A stretch of 64,000 bases of DNA from Muraenolepis orangiensis (GCA_027704905.1 CM051005.1:32543391-32607390), one strand, 5' to 3'. Shown: positions 39,444 to 52,015, counted from the first letter of the stretch. The notes: generated by a model not told the origin, from the letters alone. A program made the numbers and translations.

Positions 39444-39679
39444 GCGGCGGATGGACCGACCCTGAGCTGGCCGACTTTGAGCTGCTGGTGATCCTGAGCG
39501 CCACGGTGGAGCCTACCTCCGCCACCTGCCAGGTGCGCACCTCCTACCTGCCTGACGAGATCCTGTGGGGCTACGAGTTCCCGCCCGTCGTCTCCCTCTC
39601 CCCGTCGGGAAAGTACGTGGCCGACTTCGCCTTCTTCGACAAGGTGGCCAAGACCAAGATCACGCCCCTATTCAAATCC
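39444..39679 (+). pseudogene. KCNJ10-like block C, unit 2 (orphan exon)
   Basis: The same 236 bases as 7,769-8,004, still open, reading GGGWTDPELADFELL, ATCQVRTSYLPDEILWGYEF and GKYVADFAFFDKV. The acceptor tract (run of C then ctcag) is preserved. Blocks A and B are deleted in this unit, so the exon stands alone. The three residues differing from unit 1 (TS for TF, DE for DQ, KV for KE) are closer to what I recall of the Kir4.1 family, suggesting unit 1 has drifted more. Confidence 0.8.
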
Positions 39680-39825
39680 CCTCCCCTCCCCCGCCGCCGG
39701 GCTTCCCGCATACGTACACACACACGCAAACACAAACACGCACACACGCACACACACGCATGCGCAAACAAAAACACACACACGCAAACAAACACACACA
39801 CACACACACACACACACAAGACATT
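39680..39825 (+). repeat. (CA)n-rich sequence
   Basis: Interrupted CA/CGCA array replacing the end of the channel frame. Confidence 0.85.
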
Positions 39826-39899
39826 TTGCACATGCAATTGTGTGGATGGATTTTGAAAGGAGATTATTTATGTTGATCCAAATCAATAACTGATGAACT

Positions 39900-40260
39900 C
39901 TGTTGGAATGTGTCAACCCCATTGGAGAGCATAGAGGCGCTGGTGAGCCTTCTTCAGCAGACCTCCGTGTTGTGGGTCCACGCCATGTCATCGGAAATCT
40001 GTAGCCCAAGGAAACGGAAGCATGGTCTGATGGTGAAGTGCCCCGGTGGCTCCTGAAGTCGATGGTGTTGAAAGCCGAGCTGAACTGAATGAACAGCAGT
40101 CTGACGTAGGCGTCCCTCCTGTCTAGGTGCTCCAGGGCCGTGTGAAGTGCCAGAGAGATGGCGTCGTCTACACACCTGTTGGGTCTGTATGCGATCACCT
40201 GAGAATCTCTCCCCACAAGATGCCTGCTGGGGGCTGCGTTGCTGGATGTATAGGCTCATG
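39900..40260 (-). mobile_element. LINE reverse-transcriptase fragment, unit 2 copy
   Basis: Near-identical to 8,340-8,705, same truncated ends. Confidence 0.75.
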
Positions 40261-40329
40261 TAAAGAGTTGGGATCCAGCTCCAGGAAACAGCCCCATTAA
40301 CCGCCTGTTTGTCCCTCCTTCTGCCCAGG

Positions 40330-40890
40330 CTCAGGTACTAGAGTAGGGCCCCTGTTCCAAGATGGTCTGTTACCCTGGTGTGACCTGGACCTTGGCTCTG
40401 ATCCGGCGACGCTTTTGGTGGCCGTCTATGAAGGAAGATGTGCGCATTTTTGTAGCGGCTTGGGATGTTTATTCCCACAACAAGGTGAGCAATAGACCCC
40501 AGAAGGTCTGCATAGACCTCTTCCTGTTCTCACAGGCCATGGTCACACTATGCCATGGACTTTGTCGCAGGTTTTCCCGTTTGCTTCTCAGAAGGAAATT
40601 CCCACATTCTGATCATTGTGGACAGATTATCTTTAGCTGCTTATTTTGTAGCGCTCCCCAAACTCCCTTCAGCTAAGGAGAAAGCTAATATGTTAATTGT
40701 TCATGAATTCAGGCTACATGGTCTCCGGTACACATTGTTTTGGACCGTGAACCACAGTTATCTGCTAGCTTCTGGAAAGCGTTTTGCTAACGTATTGGGG
40801 CCTCTCCCAGGTAATCCTCAGGTTTCCATCCCCAGACCAACGGGCAGAGAGCCAATCAGGGATTGGAAGCGGCCCTACCAAGTACGACCA
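40330..40890 (+). mobile_element. Ty3/gypsy integrase fragment, unit 2 copy
   Basis: Counterpart of 8,770-9,330 with the same frame breaks, showing the element was dead before duplication. Confidence 0.75.
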
Positions 40891-41250
40891 CTTGTCTCTA
40901 GTCCCTTCTCCCACCCACACAGCATTTTAGCTTTAGCCATTTACGATAAGCTATTAGCATTAAGCTGTGCTAATTGGAAAGCCCCATCCACTGCCACTAG
41001 CTTGTCTTCAAGAAATTCTCCAGGCTTGGATGAAGATCATCCAATATTGTTGTTTAGTTAGTAGATGGCGGCGCAGCTGGCATGGTTTCAGAGCCTGGTT
41101 TGATAGCACCTCAGAGTTGATCACTCAGACAGGCAGGGGATGGAACATTCCAGAGACAGGTACTCATTTGACTACTTTCTACGGTCCTTCTTTTCACTGG
41201 TTCTGGATTTGATGATTCGCTTGTTTAAACATTAGCTTTCCTTTTTCCAC

Positions 41251-41749
41251 TGTAGTGTATTTTTATACACTAAGTATACAACTAAAACACTATCTGTGAT
41301 ACTGTATGCATTATCTGTGATACTGTATGCATTGTAAGGGCCATGTGTATTGAAGTGATCAAAAGGTGTTGCCAGGAAGGCAACCCCCTGGGGTTGCCGG
41401 AGATGCGACCAGCCAGGAATGCGACCCCCCTTGGGGGTTTGGGTCGTAAACTTGTGTGTGACAATGAAGACACCGTGACCAACCAGAGCGCTGGTTGTAC
41501 CTCTCAGACCAATAGTATTAAGTTGATGTTTGTTACTTTGACCACTAGGAGTAGTGGATGTTTTGTGATACTATTGTCTATATAAAGTTTGGTAAAGGAG
41601 CGCGTCGCCAGTTCTGCGAATTGGCACGGCAGGCTCCATCTCGCTGCAGCGAGATGCTTTCATTTGATGCTTTGTTCAATAAACATCTTGAACTTAGTAT
41701 CCGGACCTCTGAGAAGATTCTTATTCCACCAAGTAGAAATTATACTACA
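41251..41749 (+). mobile_element. 5' LTR
   Basis: 499 bases, TGTAGT...ACTACA. TATA-like ctatataaag at about 41,578-41,587 and AATAAA at about 41,680, giving a plausible U3-R-U5 division. It contains a short internal duplication (atctgtgatactgtatgcatt twice). Confidence 0.92.
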
Positions 41750-41752
41750 TAT

Positions 41753-41770
41753 TGGCGTCACGAACAGGAT
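41753..41770 (+). promoter_or_regulatory. Primer-binding site
   Basis: tggcgtcacgaacaggat starts three bases after the LTR, in the standard place with the expected TGG (complement of tRNA CCA). It shares cgaacagg with the lysine-tRNA site but has extra bases. I cannot assign the tRNA safely. Confidence 0.7.
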
Positions 41771-42016
41771 TTGGTTAAAACGATTGTTGACCAGCTGCTG
41801 TCGGTGAAGCGAGCGCACGCGGGCACCGGCCACTGATCAGGCCGGGGTTTGAGGTAAGCTCTAAACATCTTCCTCAGAGCGCTTAAGTGCGTCTGCTTTT
41901 ATTGACTATGATTAAGGCTATGGTTAACAGTTGACCAAATCGAAAAGGACCTCTTTTGGGGTTTATTGGATGGAATAGAGTAATTCACATGTCCGCTAAA
42001 AATTAAGAGTGAATGT
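41771..42016. other. Retroelement leader
   Basis: Start of a 2.7-kb leader before gag. No frame or known element. Confidence 0.5.
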
Positions 42017-42480
42017 ACCACTTTAAGAGTACAAGAAAATCAGAAAATCTAATAAAAAAATAAGTAAGTTACCACTTTAAGAGTACAAGAAAATCAGAAA
42101 ATCTAATAAAAAAATAAGTAAGTTACCACTTTAAGAGTACAAGAAAATCAGAAAATCTAATAAAAAATAAGTAAGTTACCACTTTAAGAGTACAAGAAAA
42201 TCAGAAAATCTAATAAAATAATAAGTAAGTTACCACTTTAAGAGTACAAGAAAATCAGAAAATCTAATAAAATAATAAGTAAGTTACCACTTTAAGAGTA
42301 CAAGAAAATCAGAAAATCTAATAAAAAAATAAGTAAGTTACCACTTTAAGAGTACAAGAAAATCAGAAAATCTAATAAAATAATAAGTAAGTTACCACTT
42401 TAAGAGTACAAGAAAATCAGAAAATCGAATAAAAATCAGTAAGTTACCACTTTAAGTATCATAAAAGTATCATCAAATCT
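42017..42480 (+). repeat. 54-bp tandem repeat in leader
   Basis: About eight copies of a 54-base unit (ccactttaagagtacaagaa core), the last degenerate. Confidence 0.95.
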
Positions 42481-42560
42481 AATCAAAATAAGTAAGTTAC
42501 CGTTATAAGCGTACCATAAGCGTGCCTTGGAAGATACTAAAGAACACATGTTATATGTTG

Positions 42561-42860
42561 GTAAATTGGGGCCCTTTGTGGACCTTGTGGTTAGTACATG
42601 GTAGATGTGGTTCTTTGTGATACTGTAGGCCTTGGTAGCATGTTGGTAAATTGGGGCCCTTTGTGGACCTCGTAGTTATTTCATGGTAGATGTGGTTCTT
42701 TGTGATACTGTAGGCCTTGGTAGCATGTTGGTAAATTGTGGCCCTTTGTGGACCTCGTGGTTATTTCATGGACCAGGCGGTGGTTCTTTGTGATATTGCA
42801 GGCCTTGTTAGCATACGTAGCCCTTTGTGGACCTCGTGGTTCTTTGTGGAACTACAGGTA
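42561..42860 (+). repeat. 85-bp tandem repeat in leader
   Basis: Copies begin gtaaattggggccctttgtg at 42,561, 42,646 and 42,731 (exactly 85-base spacing), then a partial copy. Confidence 0.9.
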
Positions 42861-43384
42861 CCACAGGTACAGGGTACGTACTACAAGAGTTTGAGTCTCC
42901 ATTGAGTCGCAATGTAAATCCAACCCGATGACGAGGTTGTTAGTATGCAAATGAAGAGAGAAGCATGGTCTCTCCGATGTTCTGTTCTTTCTATGGAACA
43001 TATGGGTTGTTTCCACGTGATGCGAGTAAATAACCTACTCTACTAAACCAGAGGTAGAGCTCACCTTCTTGGTTTAACTTTCAGAAGTTTAATAACTTAA
43101 ATCTAGTTTTCAGCGCGCTTTAGGCTGAATGTAGGCTATTAATCCTTTCTTTTTTCAAATGTGGCGCAGTTTTCTGGGCCACTTATAATCGTTTCCCTAT
43201 AAACATTTCATGTTCTTGTATGAGTGTAGGATTGATATGGCTAATTCATTTCGGCTGGGTCATTCATACAGATTTCAATAAGAAAATAACGGTTTATATT
43301 TTATATTAGTGAGATTCAAGGAAACAAGGCCAAGGAACCAATTCCTTGGACAGCCAGTAGGGATCTGAGGTCAGAACCATACTC
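42861..43384. other. Leader spacer
   Basis: No frame or recognised element. Confidence 0.5.
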
Positions 43385-43680
43385 AGTTAAACCCCCTCCC
43401 TCTCTCTCTCTCTCTCTCCCCCTCCCTCTCTCACCCCCTCCCCCTCCCTCTCTCACCCCCTCCCCCTCTCTCTCTCTCTCTCCCTCTCTCTCTCTCCCCC
43501 TCTCTCACCCCCTCCCTCTCTCTCTAGCTCTCTCTCTCTCTCTCGCTCTCTCTCTCTCTAGCTCTCTCTCTCTAGCTCTCTCTCTCTCTCGCTCTCTCTC
43601 TCTAGCTCTCTCTCTCTCTAGCTCTCTCTCGCTCTCTCTCTCTCGCTCTCTCTCGTACACACGCACGCACGCACGCACAC
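43385..43680 (+). repeat. (CT)n-rich array
   Basis: Compound CT/CCCT/GCTCTCT array ending in (CGCA)n. Confidence 0.9.
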
Positions 43681-43789
43681 AGGTTTAAGCTGAGCCTGAT
43701 ACACACATACCTATTGATATACTGAAAGGATAAGAAGCAGCTAAGCTGCTATAAAACAATATAGGGGTTGCAATCCCTTGTTTGTCGAT

Positions 43790-44345
43790 TAATTTGATTT
43801 GTTGATTGATTTTGTTTTATTTGATTGATTGATTGATTCATTCATTCATTCATTTGATTCATTGATTGTTTTTGTTTTATTTGATTCATTCATTCATTGA
43901 TTCATTTGATTCGTTGATTGATTTTGTTTTATTTGATAATTCATTCATTGATTAATTTGAGTTGTTGATTACTGGAAGTTGTTTTATTTGATTCATTCAT
44001 TCATTCATTCATTTGATTCGTTGATTCATTTTGTTTTATTTGATTCATTCATTCATTCATTCATTTGATTCGTTGATTCATTTTGTTTTATTTGATAATT
44101 CATGCATTGATTAATTTGAGTTGTTGATTACTGGAAGTTGTTTTATTTGATTCATTCATTCATTGATTGATTTGATTCGTTGATTGATTTTGTTTTATTT
44201 GATAATTCATTCATTGATTAATTTGAGTTGTTGATTACTGGAAGTTGTTTTATTTGATTCATTCATTCATTGATTGATTTGATTCGTTGATTGATTTTGT
44301 TTTATTTGATTCATTCATTCATTGATTTGATTCATTTGATAAGTT
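43790..44345 (+). repeat. TTGATTCATTCATT compound array
   Basis: Four-base units (ttca, ttga) organised in higher-order blocks of about 110 bases with core ttactggaagttgttttatt repeated at about 43,969, 44,127 and 44,235. Confidence 0.9.
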
Positions 44346-44507
44346 TTGTTTGGTGTATTGTTTAGCCGACTCATTTAATTGATTGGTTTATGTATTTTGT
44401 GCATTTGTAAGATTACAGACAAGTGTGTTATTGAAGGAACACATTGTTTTATAAATTGGTTTAAGGGTTAGTTTCATACACATTTGTAACCACTGGTAAA
44501 AACGACC

Positions 44508-45657
44508 ATGGAAATGGCTTCAGACAAGCCGTCTACTCCAGTGGCCATGATAGAGAAGAACAACCCATTGATAAAAGAAATTGGCAAAGTGTCCAAAAAA
44601 TGGAGTAAGAGATGGGCTCACATCGATCAGCCCTGGCCAGAAGAAGGCACGTTTGATCCAGAGGTTATAATTAAAATGGAGGTGCTTATAAACACATATA
44701 AGTCCGAACAGAGGACATGGAGAAGGGGTTATAACCGAACGAACAAACGACAATTAGAAACAGCAGTTTTAGAACTATTCAAGAGGGAAGGACAGAAGAT
44801 GCAAAAAGGTGCACAAAACAGAAGAGAGAAAGCCCTGGATAGGAACTATGAAGCGGAGAAACCTACGGACAAAATGAACACCCCATTTTCACACATGTCT
44901 CCAGTGGTGACTCCACCACCATACGAGGGAAAAGACACGCTCACTAGTCTGTATCCACAAATGCCAATCCTAATCTCTGATGGATGATACAGTATGGAAG
45001 ACGATGACCGTAATACACTGGAGACTGGGAAAGCCACGACAAGAATAGTGTTTCAACCAGATCGTAAAAGTAAGAAACAGAGGTCATCATCCCCAAACCA
45101 GAGAACCGTCAACCTTGCAACAACATCATCGAGGAAGACGAGGAAAGAACATGGAGAGAAGGAAAGGTCAACAGGCCATGGACAGAGCTCTAGTGATGAA
45201 GACCAGTGCGCTGGAGGGTATGACCTGCAGATCAGAAAGTTGATGGCGAAAGCTGAAAGAGAAGGGAGAAAAGTCAGCTGCAAAGATGAGACCGAAAGCA
45301 GTTCAAGTAGCAGTGAAGAAGACAGTGGAGAGGATACCGACGGATCAGAAGCTGGAGGTTCCTCTACAGTCTCACCCAGGAGAGAAAGGATAGACGAGAT
45401 GGATGAAGAAGTTACCAGAATTACCAATGAATTGAGATCTATCGGTGTAACAAAGGGAAAATTAGGAGCTGAAATAAGTGTGGCCCAAGCAGCCTGTGAT
45501 AAAAGACAGCTGCGCTCCTTTGAGAGAAGGATGAAGGACCTTTGCCGACAGGAGGAAGGGATGAAGGAAAAACTCTTTAACATCCAAGAAGAACAGCGAG
45601 GGGAACGAAAGAAGTCAAAGCGCAGAATACCGAAAAACTGCCCAGTGTTGGTTAGAG
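44508..45657 (+). pseudogene. gag-like region of the LTR element
   Basis: Starts MEMASDKPSTPVAM. Residues about 25-110 are basic and helical, resembling retroviral matrix. Near residue 137 is PPPYEGK, a PPPY late-domain motif, followed by SLYPQMP, as in fish endogenous retroviral Gag proteins. An in-frame TGA at 44,985-44,987 interrupts the frame. The same frame then continues 220 codons of acidic, Ser-rich and charged coiled-coil-like sequence up to RRIPKNCPVLV, where a hAT element cuts it at 45,658. No capsid major homology region or zinc knuckle remains. The assignment rests on position after the primer-binding site and the late-domain motif. Confidence 0.65.
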
Positions 45658-46045
45658 CAGCGGTTCTCAAACTGTGGTCCGCAGGTGGTCCGTGGAAAAA
45701 AGCTGAATAAAATCCACTTTTTACTATCAAGGATTTTCGGAGACCACCTCATATGTGACTTGCTCCATCGAATATATTTGAATAGTAATACAAATAAAAT
45801 CATTGCCAGTGTTATCAGTTGCAAGTGTGTATTTGTTGTAAAAATGACGAAAACAGCCTGTGTGTGAGGGGCAGCGCCGTGTGTGAGGGAGAGAAGCAGC
45901 GCTGTCTACTTATTTGCAATGACGTAGCTCAAGCATTTATGCAACTTGATTTGAAGTGTGTGTGTGTGCGTTTATTTAATAAGTACATTTCAGGACAACT
46001 TTGGGAATTTAGTTTGTTTGTTATGAGTTTTAAATAGATTTTGAA

Positions 46046-46080
<35 letters not shown>
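45658..46080 (+). mobile_element. hAT (BED-type) 5' end, first copy
   Basis: Begins CAGCGGTTCTCAAACTGTGG, the typical end of a Charlie-like hAT, and matches 54,579-55,230 apart from the expanded microsatellites there. It is cut by unrelated sequence at the (AG)n. Left flank GGTTAGAG compares with CCTTATAG after the element end at 58,179 (5 of 8 identical). A right end of its own is not seen. Confidence 0.75.
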
Positions 46081-46082
<2 letters not shown>

Positions 46083-47429
46083 CGCGCCCTCTTGCTCGCT
46101 TGCGGGAGTGTCAGCCTCTCTTGCTTAAGGAGTCTGTCTGCATATGCGTAAAAAGTTTCTGACACTTTGGGGCGGAGCCACTGGACTTTGATTGACAGCT
46201 GCCAGGAAGCCCGGAGTTGCCAGGTTTGATCAATGCCTGAACTACCAAGAGCCGAGGAGTGACAGCAGCAAGATCAGTTGGACGAGATTTAATGCGCAGA
46301 CAGACTCCGCGAGCAAGAGGGCTGTCTCTCTCTCTCCCAGGGCTTTAATCTGCCCGCCAGTGGCATTTTATGCGCGTGTAAAAGCACATTTTTTGCTTGT
46401 GAGTAGCTTGTTTTGCACGCTAGAATATTGACCCAATTCTGGCTCCATAGCTATGGTGATACTTAAAACTTGACATGTGGTTGTTCTTGATAAGCTAACC
46501 TTAAAGTTTCCACCTGCCCGCGAGGACAGTAGGGCCGGTAGCGACAGTTTAAATTTAATTGAACTAATCTTGAATGTTGTTCTTGTTGTTAATGTGGCCA
46601 TCTGTGTGCCTGCCATGAACCCACGCCTTCTTCGTCAGTTGATAAGAAGCGGCCAATGTCATACTCAACTTTTGATTTAGTTAAATGCCACAGCTGTCAA
46701 TCATGTTCTTCGCGGCTCACAATTACAACAGTAAAATAACTTTCAGTTTCCTTTAGCTTTTTTTGTCTCCTGTACACCAAAACATACCCATCTGTGATGG
46801 AAAAAGAAAGTATTCCAAAAGTATTCTAAAAGTAATCTGAATACGTTCCTTTTTTTAAGACACGTAACTGTATTCAGATTCGGATTACTTTCAGAGCCAT
46901 GTATTCAGTATTCAGGCGCTAATTACATTGACAAAGTAACCCTGTGTATAAGTGGTTCATAAACCCTCTATTTCAAAAAGCAGCAGTAGCAACATCTACA
47001 ATATAGATAGATTAGATTCCTTTTTATTGTCACTACACAGAGTACAGCGAGATTTCAAGAACGATGGTGCAAATAACAGACAGTTTAAGTTAAACTATCA
47101 AACACACAATATACAAAGTAATTATAAATATAGACCTATGATACACCGAACGTCAGAACTTCTGATGTTAAAACCGAACTTTTCAAGAATAGTAGCTAAC
47201 GTAGCTAGCTGTGGGCTAGCTGGTTTCAATGGCTAGCCAGGGTTTGGCGGGCTAGTGTCACGCAACGTATGTGGAAAATGACCGTGTAATTTTGGATGTA
47301 AACCAATACATATTTATTTAAGTGGATTCTTTCTATTTTATTTAGTTATCTGTAGAGTGTGGAAATATGTAATACTGTGATGTGTGACATCTATGGAATT
47401 CCAAAGGTGCCAGAATTCGTGAAATAAAT
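46081..47429. other. Nested repeats: inverted repeat and MITE remnants
   Basis: 46,049-46,160 and 46,290-46,340 are partly inverse copies (ctcttgctcgc / gcgagcaagag). 46,800-46,940 holds palindromic pieces (aaaagtaatctgaatacg / gtattcagattcggattact). 46,995-47,085 looks like a LINE 3' tail (tttattgtcactacacagag). No host gene recognised. Confidence 0.5.
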
Positions 47430-49430
47430 CAAGTCAAGTCAATTTGATTTGTATAGCCCTTAATCACAGTTATAGTCTCAAAGGGCTTCACATGCCACAT
47501 GTTTACAACACCCCCCAAACCCTAGCCCCCCTAAGGGCAAGAAAAAACTCCCTTAATTATGTAGGAAGAAATCTTGAGAAGGAACACAGAGTAGAAGGGG
47601 ATCCCTCCTTCCAGGGATGGTTCAGGAGTGCAATGGGTGCCATAAGTGACTTATAGTAATGTACAAAGTACAAAAAAATAAAAAATAATATACATATAAT
47701 ATACACAATATACAAATAATACAATGAGAAGATGATTTGTGTGGTGCTGGCCGGTATCCTTCAGGTGGGGATCACAGCAGCACACTGGAAAACAGAAGCA
47801 GACTGCGGTATGGTTAGATGGGGGAGGGTGGACATGGAACATGTAGAGAACCTCTAGTCTAGTACCTATCGGCAGCAGGGGTATGTTAGTGCTGACTAAC
47901 GGGTCGATTTAGCTGTAATGAGAGCTGAGGGGCACTCCTAGGCACCAAACGACAATGTAAAAAGGTAGGTTTTAAGTTTAGATTTAAATATTTCAACAGA
48001 GTCTGCTTCCCTGATTACAGGTGGCAGACTGTTCCACAAATAGGGCGCACGGTAGGAGAACGCTCTATTCCCTGCTGATTTCTTTATGACTTTTGGGATT
48101 GATAGAAGGCCGGCTCCTGAAGACCGGAGGGGCCGAGAAGGACAATAGGGAACAATAAGGTCCTTCAGGTATGAGGGTGCTAATCCGTGTAGGATTTTAT
48201 AAGTAAGTAGTAGCACCTTGAAATCTGACCTCGCATTAACTGGAAGCCAGTGGAGCGAGGACAGAATTGAGAGTAATGTGGTCAAACTTTCTGGTCCTAG
48301 TCAAAAGTCTAGCAGCAGCGTTCTGCACAAGCTGGAGGCTTTTGGTAGCAGAGTTCGGTAACCCAGAAAACAGTGCATTACAGTAATCTAGTCTAGATGA
48401 TATAAACGCGTGGATGAGTGTCTCTGCATCTGCGGCAGACAGCATTGGTCGTATTCTAGCAATGTTTCTAAGATGGAAAAATGCAGTTCTGGTTATATAT
48501 TTTACATGTTGACTGAAAGATAGCGTCGGGTCGAACAGGACACCAAGATTTTTCACACAAGAGCTTTGGGCCACAGTAGAGCCCTCAAACAGCAGTGCGA
48601 CATCTTCAAATAGTGGTCGTTGTTGCTTCGGACCGATGATTATCATCTCTGTTTTTCCTGTGTTAAGCTGCAGGTAGTTTTGGGACATCCATCTTTTAAT
48701 TGCAGTCAGGCAGGATTCAACTTTATGGATCTGGGAGGAGTCGTTTGACTTGATAGGAATATAGATTTGGGTGTCGTCAGCATAGCAGTGAAAACTTATT
48801 CCATAACTGCGAATAATATCACCAAGAGGGAGCATGTAGATTGCAAAGAGCAGAGGACCAAGGACCGACCCTTGGGGAAGACCAAAGCTTAGTGATTCGA
48901 TTGTGAATCATCACAAAGAACAAATTGCTTTCTATTTGTGAGGTAAGATCTAAACCAGAGAAGAGCCGAACCTATAATGCCAACATAGTGTTCGAGACGA
49001 TCAAGGAGAATGCTGTGGTCGATTGTGTCGAAAGCAGCACTAAGGTCGAGCAGCACCAGCAAGGAGCTTGCATTGCTGTCCATTGTAAGGAGAAGATCAT
49101 TAACTACTCTAGTCACAGCAGTTTCAGACTGGAAGGGTTCAAATAAATTGCTCACCATCAGATGATTGATGGTTTGGTCAGCTACAATTCTTGGGCCGAT
49201 AGTTGCTAAGTACTTCTGGGTCTAGGCCGGGCTTCTTCAGTAGAGGTTTTATCACAGCAGTCTTGAAGGTAGATGGAACTGTTCCAGTAGACAGGGATAG
49301 GTTCATGATGTTGAGCATAGTAGGCCCAACGACCGGGAAAAGTTCTTTAAGAACCTTGGTGGGGAGAGTGTCCAGCATACAGGTAGTGGGTTTAGAGGTC
49401 TGCAAGTATGTTATATGCTGTATTTAGCAA
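47430..49430 (-). mobile_element. L2/CR1-type LINE, 2 kb
   Basis: Minus-strand frames in order: LKKPGLDPEVLSNYRPK; LLVLLDLSAAFDTIDHSILL; FHCYADDTQIYIPIKSND (catalytic YADD); KNLGVLFDPTLSFSQHVKY; LHWLPVNARSDFKVLLLTYK; and NRAFSYRAPYLWNSLPPVIR at the end. This covers the reverse transcriptase from about block 2 to the C-terminus. Breaks near 49,170, 48,870 and 48,260 separate the frames. The 3' tail at 47,430-47,500 (ttgatttgtatagcccttaa) is typical. The 5' part is missing. Confidence 0.9.
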
Positions 49431-50044
49431 GTTCATCCAAGGAGATTGTGCTGAAATCAATTATTATGAAATAGTATTTCATAATCGTTAGAAGCATTTC
49501 AAAGATACTCACACGCAGGAGGGTTGCATCATAGCTCGCGCTGGGCTTAGAACGCTCGGAATTGCTAATAAACATGTTTAATTATCTTATATCCAACGCT
49601 GCTGACCCGGATTCATCAGATCAGCCACTGCAGATCGCCCAGGTCAAGCTGTAAGCAAGTAAGAGGATGTTGCCGTGGGCAGGGGAAATCCATGGGTCGT
49701 TTATTCAAATATTTTATTCTGGGTTTTCAGTGTATTGTATTGAGCAGTATTATCTGAACTGCATTAATTGCATTGTATTGGCTACATCTGAACTATAATG
49801 GCGTTTACACCATTTGTCAGTATTGGGAGGGGTAGGGAGTGTTCCAGACCAGGGGGAGGCTAGGCCGCCAGGCCGTTTTAATCTAGATGTGGATGACGCT
49901 GCCCCTGTAGTGAGGCCTATGTCCTCTACTCCCGCTGCTACTAATAGTGACACCCTAGAACGGTTACGTGACCTTCTAGAACAGCTAGGGACCCAGATTG
50001 GTGACACTGTCGCATATTAGCCAGTAACACCCACCTCCACAATG
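49431..50044 (+). other. Region with short gag-like frame
   Basis: A plus-strand frame at 49,814-50,020 reads GRFNLDVDDAAPVVRP then SDTLERLRDLLEQLGTQIGD. It recalls the N-terminus of some fish retrotransposon gag proteins, but the evidence is weak. The rest is unassigned. Confidence 0.3.
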
Positions 50045-51590
50045 AGTCCTCCACCCCTCATAACTCCCCCAGCGTTAAGAGTGGAGGAAGATGGAGAACA
50101 TGTCTGCTGAAGTTGCCATGATGTTCATCAGGAACTGTTCCAACCCTGACCTGTCCAGCGTGTTCAAGTGTACACCTATCAGTAAATGGTCAGCTATGAT
50201 GGTCCAAGATGCCATCGATGAACATCAGAGGGAATATGATATATGCAATATATAATTGTGTCGGAAATAACATCAATGCCAGTGGTCCAGTTGGCACTTC
50301 TCATTGATGGCACCCAGGATCTATCAGGAGTTGAGCAGGAGTCAATATGTGTGCGCTCTGTAGATCCACAACCAAAGGAAGAACTCCTGGGACTCTACCA
50401 AGTGTCATCAACAACAGGGCAAAATATAGCCAAGGTGGCATGTGATGCAAGCCATTTTAAGGAAAGAACAACCGCTGGCTGTGTATTGTCACTGTGGTCC
50501 GCACTGCGTGAACTTAATTTCTTAATTACGGAGCCTCTCCACTAGTAAGAGATTCAATGGGTCTGGTCCATGAAATGCTTCTTTAATCAATCTGGCAAGT
50601 TCAAGTTGATTTTCCAGGATATCGCAAAATCAGATCATGGTTTCACCTCATTGAAGCCTCTCTGTCCCACCAGGTGGACTGTACGTACCCCTGCCATCCG
50701 CTCAGTTCTCATGCAGTATGAGTCAGTGCTGATGGCCCTTGAATAAATGGCATCATGCAGCTCACCTGAAACTTCAGCCAAGGCCAAAGGTCTTCATGGA
50801 ACACTTCTTAATGGGAACACTCGGCTCGGCCTTGTAGTGGAGACCTGATGGGGGATCTGGAGTGACTGAACAGCTCCCTGCAGCTTAGGAAACACACCGC
50901 TTCAGGCATGTTGGAGGCTGTAGACCATGTCAAAACAAGCATGCAGGACAAGCGAACGGAGGAGCATTTTGATGTCTTGTTCTCAAAAGCAACTGCTGTG
51001 GCAACAAAGTTGGACCTACAACCAATTCAGATGCCTCATGTCCGCAAACTTACAAAGCGTTACACCGGTCAGACTGCAGCCCATATCCATCCCGATGCCC
51101 AGTCCTTGTACGATGAGTCAAATTCTACAATGGACACAGTGAATACTCAATTCATAGAGAGGTTTGAACAAGCTGGATTCCACAAGCTGCAGCAGCATGA
51201 AAATGTGCTGCTACACGGAGACATGGACAAGGTGGTAGACGAGTATCCTGAATTGAATTCACGACTACTGCAGGTGCAGCTGGCCATGTTTGGGGCTACT
51301 TACACCTATGAAACAAGCTCAGATGTTGCTAGCATTATTCGGGAAATGGTGCCAGAGGTGAGAGGTCTCTTCGGTCAGGTGGAAGCTTTAGTAAGGCTTC
51401 TGTTGGTCGTCCCTGCCTCTTCTGCAGAGGCTGAGAGGAGTTTTGAGAGGAGGCTTAAGACAATACAATGCTTAGATCATCGATGACAGACTGGACCTTG
51501 AAGGAATATGTCAGTCTTTTATCAGTGCCAACGATAAGCTCAAAAAGGCTTTTGGGTCCTTTGCTTGAGGGTTGGGCTTTTTGGGCGGGT
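50045..51590 (+). mobile_element. hAT transposase fragment, ZMYM1-like
   Basis: 50,300-50,470 encodes LLIDGTQDLSGVEQESICVR then ELLGLYQVSSTTGQNIAKV, the RNase-H-fold core of fish ZMYM1-like hAT transposases. 50,908-51,486 encodes LEAVDHVKTSMQDKR to VVPASSAEAERSFERRLKTI, the hAT C-terminal dimerisation domain. Frameshifts and stops separate them. It is the same broad family as the fragment at 2,507 but a different copy. No ends found. Confidence 0.75.
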
Positions 51591-51952
51591 GTCTGGGAGG
51601 AAGTGGGGGTCTTTTGATTTTGATTGAGCGGCAAAAAGCTAGTGCGAGTCGTGACTGTAAAACAATAGGGTGACCTTATGGATTGAAATGCTTTAATATG
51701 ATTATGGTTATAGTTGTACTTTATTCATCCCTAATCCCTGCCATAGCATACAATGAAACAAGAAAAGCGAAACAAAATAAAATAGAGTGATTTAATACAT
51801 TGCACAATTAGACATTATGGTAAAAAATGTAAAAGTATCCCATGTGTTAGTGAATTTTTATATATTTTCCTTTAGAATGGCAGGAAATTTGTATTCAAAT
51901 TTTGATTACATTTTTGGTCCCCCCCAATGTTGACTCCATGGTTACGGCCTTG

Positions 51953-52015
<63 letters not shown>

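Noticed and set aside
42017..42480. CRISPR-like array
   Set aside because: Units are contiguous without unique spacers and the DNA is vertebrate; ordinary tandem repeat.
45053..45730. 225-codon minus-strand frame opposite gag
   Set aside because: Shadow of the plus-strand gag-like frame; Ser/Leu-rich composition is complementary to Glu/Arg-rich gag.
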